From: Hymenobacter cheonanensis | GTDB lineage: Bacteria; Bacteroidota; Bacteroidia; Cytophagales; Hymenobacteraceae | Length of the DNA: 64,000 nt | Direction: 5' to 3' | Assembly: GCF_030581075.1 (NCBI RefSeq) | Contig: NZ_JAUQSW010000004.1 | Location: 124,001 to 188,000, forward strand | In this document: positions 57,413-64,000 of the stretch, piece after piece | Layout: every line of letters begins with the position of its first letter | Numbering within the stretch: position 1 is the stretch's first letter | Position numbers and translations under genes: made by a program | The notes under the pieces: model-generated | What the model was told of the DNA's origin: nothing | The model's input: only the letters and a program-made list of their open reading frames with translations | Databases searched by the model: none

Positions 57413-58420
57413 TTAGGGCTGGCCGCCACCGCCGGCCGAGCCGTACACCTGCCCGGTGGCATAGCTGGCGTCGCTGGCGGCCAGCTGCACGTAAATGGAG
57501 GCCAGTTCGGCGGGTTGGCCGGGGCGGCCCATCGGCGTTTTGCCGCCAAACTCCTTGAGGTTTTCCTGGGTCGAGCCGCCCGCTACCTGCAAAGGCGTCC
57601 AGATGGGGCCGGGCGCCACGCCGTTTACCCGGATGCCCTTGGGCGCGAGCTGCTTGGCCAGCGACTTCACGTAGTTCATGGTCGCGGCCTTGGTCTGGGC
57701 GTAGTCGTACAGGTTGGGGCTAGGGTCGTAGGCCTGCTCGGAGGTGGTGCCGATGATGGCCGAGCCGGGCGGCAGGTGCGGCAGGGCAGCCTTGATAATC
57801 CAGAAGGGCGCGTAGATGTTGGTTTTCATCGTGGCGTCGAAGTCCTCAGTGGTGAGGTCCAGGATAGACTGGCGCTGCTGCTGCCGGCCCGCGTTGTTCA
57901 CCACAATGTCGAGCCCGCCGAGCTGGCGCACGGCTTCGGTCACCAGCTTTTGGCAGAAAGCTTCCTCGCGCAAATCACCGGGAATGGCAATGCCCTTGCG
58001 GCCTTCTTTACGAATCAGGGCAATAACTTCTTTGGCATCAGCCTCTTCGGCTGGCAGGTAGTTGATGGCCACATCGGCGCCCTCGCGGGCGTAGGCAATG
58101 GCTGCCGCGCGGCCCATGCCCGAGTCGCCGCCCGTGATAAGTGCTTTGCGGCCCGCCAGGCGGCCCGAGCCCTTGTAGCTGGTTTCGCCGTGGTCGGGGC
58201 GGGGCGTCATTTGGCTGGCTAGCCCCGGAAACGGCTGCGACTGCCCCTGAAAGGGCGGCTTGGGATATTTGGTGGTGGGGTCGACGAGCGCCGCCGGGGC
58301 GGCATTGGTACTTGTGGGTGCGCCCTCGGCGGGCAAGATAGGCGCTACGGCCGCCGCGGCCAGGCTAGCCCCCAGGCCGCCCAATATCTGGCGCCGGCTC
58401 ATGTTATTTTCCTTATCCAT
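57413..58420 (-). CDS. SDR-family oxidoreductase with Tat-type signal
   Basis: A 335-aa short-chain dehydrogenase of the YghA/general-stress (GSP39-like) group. The N-terminus MDKENNMSRRQILGGLGASLAAAA carries a twin-arginine SRRQ motif and hydrophobic stretch, so a Tat-exported, folded enzyme is predicted. The catalytic domain has TGGDSGMGRAAAIAYAREG (TGxxxGxG, residues ~94-112), NNAG, the Ser in IIGTTSEQAY and YDYAQTKAAT (YxxxK). It is most similar to NADP-type stress SDRs, whose substrates are unknown. Linker residues 30-85 are Pro-rich. The gene is convergent with dps. Confidence 0.91.
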   Translation of the reverse strand: MDKENNMSRRQILGGLGASLAAAAVAPILPAEGAPTSTNAAPAALVDPTTKYPKPPFQGQSQPFPGLASQMTPRPDHGETSYKGSGRLAGRKALITGGDSGMGRAAAIAYAREGADVAINYLPAEEADAKEVIALIRKEGRKGIAIPGDLREEAFCQKLVTEAVRQLGGLDIVVNNAGRQQQRQSILDLTTEDFDATMKTNIYAPFWIIKAALPHLPPGSAIIGTTSEQAYDPSPNLYDYAQTKAATMNYVKSLAKQLAPKGIRVNGVAPGPIWTPLQVAGGSTQENLKEFGGKTPMGRPGQPAELASIYVQLAASDASYATGQVYGSAGGGGQP

Positions 58421-58616
58421 GGGTAAGAATGATGCTTGAAAATTGCTTGGTAAACACCCCGTAGAATACGCTGGCTACCCCCGGCGGTTGCTACGGTGGC
58501 GCTTATACTAAGACGCTATCCGGGAAATAAGCAGAAGGGCCTTGCTGAGCCCGGGGAGGCTACTCGCAGCTGGCGCCAACGAGCTGGCACGGGCGGCCTG
58601 CCAGCTTTTTGAAAGC

Positions 58617-58651
58617 ACAAAGGGTGCCCTCCGCAGAAGGGCACCCTTTGT
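58617..58651 (-). terminator. Terminator after the GH2 gene
   Basis: 14-bp stem ACAAAGGGTGCCCT / AGGGCACCCTTTGT with a 7-nt loop, 24 bp beyond the GH2 stop on the minus strand, with moderate T content after it. Confidence 0.75.
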
Positions 58652-58674
58652 AAAAGGTAAGCCAGTGAGGCGGG

Positions 58675-61131
58675 CTAGCGCTTGGCAGTTTGCAGTTGCA
58701 GCACGCCGGCTTGCAAGCCGGCCGCCGTGGCTTTTACCTGCACGGGGCCAGCGGTTTCGCTAGCCTGCACAATGGCCACCAGCTGCCCCTGGAAGGCGTG
58801 CATCTGGGGCTCCTGGAAGGGCTCCAGGTTGGTAGCATCGCCGTTGCCGACGGCCCGAAACTTGCCCGCGCCGCTCACCGTGAAGTGCAACTGCTGGGTA
58901 GCGCCGGGGCAGAGGTTGCCCTGCGCGTCTTCGACCCGGGCGATGAGGTAGGCGAGGTCCTCGCCATCGGCGGCAAGCCTGGTATGGTCGGCCAAGAGGC
59001 GGATGTGGTGGGGCGCGCCGGCCGTGCGAACTTCTTCGGTGCCAAGGATGTTGCCCTGCGCATCGTAGGCCACTACCTTAATGCTGCCGGGCTGGTACAC
59101 CACGTCTTTCCACTCGAGGCGGTAGCGGGTTTGCGGGTCGGTGGCGCCGGGACCGGCTTTGGTTTGGCGGCCCTGGCTTTTGCCATTTACAAAAAGCTCG
59201 GCCGAGGCGCCGTTGGTGTAGCAGAACACGGGCGTAACCTGGCCTTCGCGGCCGGGCCAGGTCCAGTGGGGCAGCAGGTGCACGGTGGGCTGGCTAGGGT
59301 TCCAGCGGGCGCGGTAGAGGTAGTAGCGGTCCTTGGGCTGGCTGGCCAGGTCCAGAATGCCGAAGTACGAGCTGTGCGAGGGCCATTTTTCGTCGTAGGG
59401 CGTGGGCTCGCCGAGGTAGTCGAAGCCGGTCCACACAAACTCGCCGGCCACGGCCGGCCCGTCGTCCTGGGCCGCAAACTCGATGTCCGGAATCTGCGAC
59501 CAGTTGCAGGCTTCGAGGTCATAAGACGACGATTGATTGTCGTCGTACTTCTTGTCCTTGCCCAGCACGGCCGGAAACTTGTACACCCCGCGCGAACTCA
59601 CGGTGCTGGCCGTTTCGGTGCCTAGCAAAAACCCCTGCGGCAGCTTGGCCAGGGCCTCGGCATAGCGGTGGGGCTTGTAGTTGAAGCCCGGTATATCGAG
59701 CACGGCGGCAAAGCCATACTTGAAATCGTCGTCGAAGCGGTCCATACCGGCCGTTACGGGGCGGGTGGGGTCTTCGCGGTGCACAATGTCTTGCAGGCGC
59801 CTGGCAATGGCCGGGCCTTCGGGCGTGCTCTGGTCGGGCACCTCGTTGCCAATGCTCCACATAATGGCGCTGGGGTGGTTGCGGTCGCGGTGCACCATGT
59901 TCACGAGGTCTTTCTCCACCCACTGGTCGAAATACTGGCTGTAGCCATTCTTCACCTTGGGCGCCTTCCACTCGTCAAACGACTCTACCATCACCATAAA
60001 GCCCAGCTCGTCGCAGAGCGTCATCAGCTCGGGCGCAGGCATGTTGTGCGACGTCCGGATGGCATCGCAGCCCATGTCCTTGAGCAGCACAAGCTGGTGG
60101 CGCAACGCGGCCGTATTGATGGCCGTGCCCAGCGGCCCGAGGTCGTGGTGGTTGCACACGCCCCTAAACTTGCGCGGTTGGCCATTGAGCGAGAAGCCTT
60201 TGCCCTTTTCAAAGGTAAAAGAGCGAATGCCAAACGGCGTCTTGTACGTGTCCTGCACCGCCGTGCCCGCCAGCAGCTTCGACTCGGCGGTGTAGAGCGT
60301 GGGCGTTTCGGGCGACCACAGCTTGGGCGACTTCACCACAAAATTCTGCTCTGTTTCCCGGCCCGCTACTACGGCCGTGGTGGCGGTGGCTACCACCTGG
60401 CCGGCGGCGTTGCGCAGGTCGGTTTGCAGCTTCAGGCCGGTGGTGCCGGCGGGCGCCGCTACCTGCGTTTTGAGCTTCACCGTGGCCGCGCTGGCCGTGA
60501 TGCTAGGCGTGGTAACGTAGGTGCCCCATACCGGCACGTGCGCGCCTTTGGTGGTGATAAGGTGCACGTTGCGGTACAGGCCCGCGCCCGGGTACCAGCG
60601 CGAGGCTTCGGCGAAATTCTCCAGGCGCACGGCCAGGGTATTGGGGCCGCTAGCCCGCAGGTAGGGTGTGATATCGACCGAAAACGAGTTGTAGCCATAC
60701 GGCCAGAACATCACTTCCTTGCCGTTGATATACACGCGGGCGTTGCTCATGGCGCCGTCAAACAGCAGCACGGCCTGGCCGCCCTTGCCCAGCGCGGGCA
60801 CGGCTAGCTGGCGCCGGTACCAGCCCACCCCAATGAAGGGCAGCCCGCCCGTGCGGCCGGCTTTGAGGGTGGCTTGCTGCTCGTTATTCTGCTCAATCTT
60901 AACGGCTTGCAAGTCATTCTTGCCGTCAAATGGCCCGCTGATGGCCCAGTCGTGCGGAATGCGCACAGTCTGCCACTGCGCGTCATTCAGCTCGGGCTTG
61001 GCGCCATCGGGCTGGTCGCCTTTGGTAAATTTCCAGTTGGTAGTGAGCAGCGTTTCCTGGCGGCTTTGGGCGGCGGCGGGCAGGCTGGCGGCCAGCAGCA
61101 GCGCCGCCGCGAAGGATTTAGGAAGAGACAT
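58675..61131 (-). CDS. Exported glycoside hydrolase family 2 enzyme (beta-galactosidase-like)
   Basis: An 818-aa protein with signal peptide (MSLPKSFAAALLLAASLPAAAQ, cleavage near 21-22). The sugar-binding jelly-roll (WKFTKGDQPDG...VRIPHDWAISGPF) and immunoglobulin-like domain precede the TIM barrel. The acid/base is E430 in NHPSAIMWSIGNE and the nucleophile is E506 in FLLGTETAS, as in GH2. Two C-terminal beta domains (around 590-690 and 695-818) resemble the DUF4982 and Big-like modules common in Bacteroidota GH2 proteins. Beta-galactosidase is the usual label, but beta-mannosidase or glucuronidase activity cannot be excluded. A strong terminator follows. Confidence 0.93.
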   Translation of the reverse strand: MSLPKSFAAALLLAASLPAAAQSRQETLLTTNWKFTKGDQPDGAKPELNDAQWQTVRIPHDWAISGPFDGKNDLQAVKIEQNNEQQATLKAGRTGGLPFIGVGWYRRQLAVPALGKGGQAVLLFDGAMSNARVYINGKEVMFWPYGYNSFSVDITPYLRASGPNTLAVRLENFAEASRWYPGAGLYRNVHLITTKGAHVPVWGTYVTTPSITASAATVKLKTQVAAPAGTTGLKLQTDLRNAAGQVVATATTAVVAGRETEQNFVVKSPKLWSPETPTLYTAESKLLAGTAVQDTYKTPFGIRSFTFEKGKGFSLNGQPRKFRGVCNHHDLGPLGTAINTAALRHQLVLLKDMGCDAIRTSHNMPAPELMTLCDELGFMVMVESFDEWKAPKVKNGYSQYFDQWVEKDLVNMVHRDRNHPSAIMWSIGNEVPDQSTPEGPAIARRLQDIVHREDPTRPVTAGMDRFDDDFKYGFAAVLDIPGFNYKPHRYAEALAKLPQGFLLGTETASTVSSRGVYKFPAVLGKDKKYDDNQSSSYDLEACNWSQIPDIEFAAQDDGPAVAGEFVWTGFDYLGEPTPYDEKWPSHSSYFGILDLASQPKDRYYLYRARWNPSQPTVHLLPHWTWPGREGQVTPVFCYTNGASAELFVNGKSQGRQTKAGPGATDPQTRYRLEWKDVVYQPGSIKVVAYDAQGNILGTEEVRTAGAPHHIRLLADHTRLAADGEDLAYLIARVEDAQGNLCPGATQQLHFTVSGAGKFRAVGNGDATNLEPFQEPQMHAFQGQLVAIVQASETAGPVQVKATAAGLQAGVLQLQTAKR

Positions 61132-61294
61132 AGGGCAGGCAAGTAGGGCCGCAAAAAAGCAGCCAGCGGGGCCGGCAAGTTACGGCCAGGGTCCCCAAAC
61201 GCTGGTTGGCGAGGGCTAGCGCCTGTTCGGCTAGGGCCTGTGCCGGTTGGGCTAGCCCCCTGGCCGAAGCTGGGCAGCAAAGCCCTAGCTTTAC

Positions 61295-63211
61295 ATGATG
61301 CGTAGCTTTTTGCGAAGAAAATCGGCGGGCTGGCCGCGGCTGCTTATGGCGCTAGCCGGGCTAGGGGCCACGGCGTGCGCCAGCCCCAGCACGCCCGTTG
61401 CCTCTCCCGAAGAATACCTGCACTGCCGCGAGGTGTACCGGCCCGTGCGCGGCCAACTCTACGACCGCCAAGGTACCTTGTTGGTAGCTAATGAGGTAAT
61501 ATACACGCTTAGCCTGCCGCGCCTGCCGCAGCTCGATACCGTGGCCTTCAACCAGCTAATGGGCTGGCCCGAGGGCGCCTTGCAGGCGCGGGTGTTTGCG
61601 GCCCGGCTGCCGGCCGGCCCGCCGCCCCACCGCCCGGCCCCGGTGGCCGACTCGCTGGGCGTGGTGGCCCCCGACACGGCCAAGCCTAAGCCAGCGCCGC
61701 CCCGCGTGCAGCGCTGGCCCATCGAGCTGACCCTCACCAGGCCCGAGGCCGACAGCCTGCGCCGCCACGCCAGCCAGTGGCCTGGCCTGGCGGTGCGCCA
61801 GCGCCGCGCGCGCACCTACCGCACCACCGTGGCCGCGCCGGTGCTCGGCTACCAGCCGGCGGCGGCTCCGGAGTTCTTATACCTGGCCCAAAGGCTGGAG
61901 CGGGGCCGCTTCTACCGCCTGCGCAACAGCGGCATCGAGGGCTACTATAACAGCCTGCTGGCCGGCCACCGGGGCGCCTACCACCCCCTCACCGATGGCC
62001 ACGGCCGCGTGCACGGCACCTGGGCGGCCGACACGGTATTTCGGCAGGGCCAGGACTTGCACCTGACCATCGACCTGGGCCTGCAAGCCTACGCCGAGCG
62101 CCTGCTGGGCGAGCGGCGCGGCTACATTGTGGCCCTCGACCCCACTACCGGCGAAATTCTGGCCTGCGTGTCGGCGCCCACCTACGACCCCGCCGCCCTC
62201 ACCAGCCCCGGCCGCAACCCCGAGCGCCGCGCCCTGCTGCGCAACCCCGACCAGCCGCTGCTGAACCGCCCCGCCGTGCTGGCCCAGCCGCCGGGCTCGG
62301 TATTCAAGCTCGTGAATGCGGCCGTGGCCTTGCAGCTAGGGGCCATCACGGCCAACACGCCCTTTCCGTGCGACCAGTCGCTCATCAACTGCGTGCACCC
62401 GCACCCGGCGGCCCGCAACCTTACGATGGCCCTGAAATACAGCTGCAACCCGTATTTCTACCAGGTATTGCGGGCCGTGGTAGAGCCCCGGCCCGACTCG
62501 GCGGCCACGGCGGCCGATACCGTGGCGGCTCGCCACGCCCACCTGGCCGCCTGGCGGCGCTGCGTGCGCTCGTTTGGGCTCGACACCTTGCTAGGGGTCG
62601 ATGTGGCCCGCGAGCAGCCCGGCTTTCTGCCCACGCCCGCCTACTACGACAAAGCCCGCCGCACCCGCAACTGGACCTTCAAGTCTATCTACTCGCTTAG
62701 CATCGGGCAGGGCGAAATCAACCTCACGGGCCTGCAAACGGCTAATGTGCTGGCCGCCATTGCTAACCGGGGCTGGTTTATCACGCCGCATTTTGTGCGC
62801 AGCATCGGCCGCTCGGGGCAGCCGCTGGCGCGCTTCACCGAGCGCCACCGCCCCCTGGTAGATAGCACCAACCTGGCCGCGCTGGTGCCCGGCATGGTGG
62901 CCGCTATGCAGCGCGGCGGCACCGCCGAGCTGGCTAGCCTCGCCGATGTAGGCATCACCATCGCTGGCAAAACGGGCACCGTGCAAAACGATGAGGGCGA
63001 CGACCACGCCACCTTCGCTGGCTTCGCCCCGGCTACTAAACCCAAAATCGTGGTGGCCGTGTACCTCGAAAATGCGGGCTTCGGCGGGTTGTCTGCCGCG
63101 CCCTGCGCCGCGCTCCTCATGGAGAAGTATCTGAAGGGCAAAATCGCGCCCAAGCGCAAAAAATGGGAGTACTGGTTGCGCTGCGGCGACCTGGCCAGCC
63201 AGGGGCACTAA
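61295..63211 (+). CDS. PBP2-like transpeptidase with lipoprotein anchor
   Basis: A 638-aa class B penicillin-binding protein with all three motifs: S335-x-x-K338 (PPGSVFKL), S383-C-N385 and K559-T-G561. The N-terminal dimerisation region is recognised by YRPVRGQLYDRQGTLLVANEVIYTLSL. Instead of the usual transmembrane helix, the N-terminus reads MMRSFLRRKSAGWPRLLMALAGLGATAC, a Lys/Arg-rich signal followed by a lipobox with Cys28, so it should be lipid-anchored. A Pro-rich linker (LPAGPPPHRPAPVADSLG) interrupts the dimerisation domain. The usual partner rodA is not adjacent; dapF follows at 175 bp. It may be a second, specialised PBP2. Either ATG (61295 or 61298) is possible as start. Confidence 0.9.
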   Translation: MMRSFLRRKSAGWPRLLMALAGLGATACASPSTPVASPEEYLHCREVYRPVRGQLYDRQGTLLVANEVIYTLSLPRLPQLDTVAFNQLMGWPEGALQARVFAARLPAGPPPHRPAPVADSLGVVAPDTAKPKPAPPRVQRWPIELTLTRPEADSLRRHASQWPGLAVRQRRARTYRTTVAAPVLGYQPAAAPEFLYLAQRLERGRFYRLRNSGIEGYYNSLLAGHRGAYHPLTDGHGRVHGTWAADTVFRQGQDLHLTIDLGLQAYAERLLGERRGYIVALDPTTGEILACVSAPTYDPAALTSPGRNPERRALLRNPDQPLLNRPAVLAQPPGSVFKLVNAAVALQLGAITANTPFPCDQSLINCVHPHPAARNLTMALKYSCNPYFYQVLRAVVEPRPDSAATAADTVAARHAHLAAWRRCVRSFGLDTLLGVDVAREQPGFLPTPAYYDKARRTRNWTFKSIYSLSIGQGEINLTGLQTANVLAAIANRGWFITPHFVRSIGRSGQPLARFTERHRPLVDSTNLAALVPGMVAAMQRGGTAELASLADVGITIAGKTGTVQNDEGDDHATFAGFAPATKPKIVVAVYLENAGFGGLSAAPCAALLMEKYLKGKIAPKRKKWEYWLRCGDLASQGH

Positions 63212-63386
63212 GGCCACGCGTTGCCGAAAAGCCGCAGAAAATTCTGCCGGCGCGAGCGTAGCGACAATTCTCTCAGTACGACCTTTGTAAAAAGGCCTTA
63301 GCCAGGCAGGTTTGGCTGGCAGCGAAGCGCGGGCACCTAGCCGCGCCTGCCGCGCCAGAGCTACCGTTATAGTAATTGACCCAAAA

Positions 63387-64000
63387 ATGACCTTCCATAA
63401 ATACCAGGGCACCGGCAACGACTTCGTTATCCTCGACGACCGCGCTCAGCAGTTCGATGAAACTGACCACGCCCGCATCGCGCACCTGTGCCACCGCCGC
63501 TTCGGCATCGGGGCCGATGGCCTGATGCTGCTGCGCAACCGCGCCGGCTACGACTTCGAGATGGTGTACTTCAACGCCGATGGCCACCCTAGCACCATGT
63601 GCGGCAACGGTGGCCGCTGCCTCGTGGCCTTTGCCAAACACCTGGGTATCATCACCGATAAGGCCTATTTTCTGGCTGTGGATGGCCCCCACGAGGCCCG
63701 CGTGGAAGCCGATGGCACCGTGCGCCTCAAGATGATAGACGTGGCCGCCGCCCAGCCCGCCGGGGTGGGGGAGGAGGACGTTTTTCTGCACACCGGCTCG
63801 CCGCACCACATCCACTTTCTCGACCTTGAGGAACATCATTCGCTGGCCGAGTTCGATGTGTACGGCCACGGCCACGACATTCGCTTCGACCAGGCCTACG
63901 ACCCGGCCGGCGTCAACGTCAACTTCGTGGAGGTGCCCGCCGACCCTAGCCACCCCTGGCCCGTGCGCACCTACGAGCGGGGCGTCGAAAACGAAACGCT
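63387..64000 (+). CDS. dapF: Diaminopimelate epimerase, N-terminal part (cut by window edge)
   Basis: Converts LL- to meso-diaminopimelate for lysine and peptidoglycan synthesis. The first 204 codons are present from the ATG at 63387: MTFHKYQGTGNDFVILDDR, then the active-site Cys in MCGNGGRC around residues 72-78, and the VNVNFVEV and RTYERGVENET segments near the right edge, just before the second catalytic Cys. The long insert seen in some Bacteroidota DapF enzymes is not obvious. Its place after a PBP2-like gene links two peptidoglycan functions. A near-consensus -7 box (GACCTTTG, 63280-63287) lies upstream. The C-terminal third is outside the window. Confidence 0.96.
   Translation, partial: MTFHKYQGTGNDFVILDDRAQQFDETDHARIAHLCHRRFGIGADGLMLLRNRAGYDFEMVYFNADGHPSTMCGNGGRCLVAFAKHLGIITDKAYFLAVDGPHEARVEADGTVRLKMIDVAAAQPAGVGEEDVFLHTGSPHHIHFLDLEEHHSLAEFDVYGHGHDIRFDQAYDPAGVNVNFVEVPADPSHPWPVRTYERGVENET

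Noticed and set aside
58421..58674. Possible small gene between the SDR and GH2 genes
   Set aside because: The only ORF crosses the GH2 terminator hairpin and runs into the GH2 coding region on the other strand; no promoter or family-like sequence.
59668..60807. 379-codon plus-strand ORF inside the GH2 gene
   Set aside because: It lies wholly antisense to a complete GH2 enzyme with catalytic residues, and its translation is low-complexity with no recognised domain.
1..64000. CRISPR array, tRNA, rRNA, insertion sequence or prophage
   Set aside because: No regularly spaced repeats, cloverleaf with TTCGA-type arm, transposase or phage gene was seen on reading both strands; an integrase-free defence segment remains unexplained.

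Overview
The window looks like chromosome of a high-GC member of the Bacteroidota, most likely the Hymenobacteraceae (Hymenobacter or a close relative). The pointers are a Bacteroidota-type KARI N-terminus, TAnnTTTG promoter motifs just ahead of several start codons with no clear Shine-Dalgarno sequences, a secreted protein with a type IX secretion sorting domain, many short lipoproteins with a lipobox, and palindromic intergenic repeats. The genus is inference. No rRNA, tRNA, CRISPR array, transposase or phage gene was recognised.

Layout. 1-9.9 kb (all minus strand): branched-chain amino acid biosynthesis in the order leuA, leuC, leuD, leuB, then ilvD, ilvB, ilvN, ilvC (ilvC runs off the left edge). 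Between leuB and ilvD lies an 18-codon leader peptide in which half the residues are Leu, Ile or Val, followed by a terminator hairpin. This is a classical transcription attenuator controlling the ilv half of the cluster. LeuA is the short form without the leucine-binding regulatory domain. 10-16.2 kb: an alpha-helical protein of unknown function, a secreted hydrolase, a PBP4-type carboxypeptidase and a T9SS-secreted FG-GAP/IPT protein. 16.3-23.4 kb: an accessory defence segment with a type III restriction-modification pair (mod-res), a divergent HTH protein, and an AbiEii-like nucleotidyltransferase preceded by a small protein that reads as a tandem duplication of a ferredoxin-like unit (candidate toxin-antitoxin pair). 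23.4-31.3 kb: a small hypothetical protein, a lipoprotein, a SerB-SerA fusion, an AT-richer AlbA_2/ATPase gene that looks acquired, an epimerase, a transglutaminase and an F420-reductase-like protein.

31.3-46.9 kb: single-gene oxidoreductases (aldo/keto reductase, nitroreductase, Ldh family), a VOC protein, an M1 peptidase, lipoproteins, a GH43 enzyme, two tandem GH13 paralogues (one cytoplasmic, one a lipoprotein), a GNAT and a PAP2 phosphatase. 47-49.4 kb: a BlaI-lipoprotein-BlaR(M56/TonB) regulatory operon behind a 43-bp palindrome. 49.5-52.9 kb: the ATP-grasp / alpha-E / transglutaminase operon, whose last gene ends in 11 glutamines. 53-58.4 kb: a zinc metallopeptidase, a Ppx/GppA phosphatase, a GNAT, an rRNA-type methyltransferase, Dps and a Tat-exported SDR. 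58.6-64 kb: a GH2 enzyme, a PBP2-like transpeptidase anchored as a lipoprotein, and dapF (cut by the right edge).

Intergenic space is dotted with palindromic repeats of at least two families. One (5.2, 8.4 and 30.3 kb) has a conserved core and variable arms that stay complementary within each copy.
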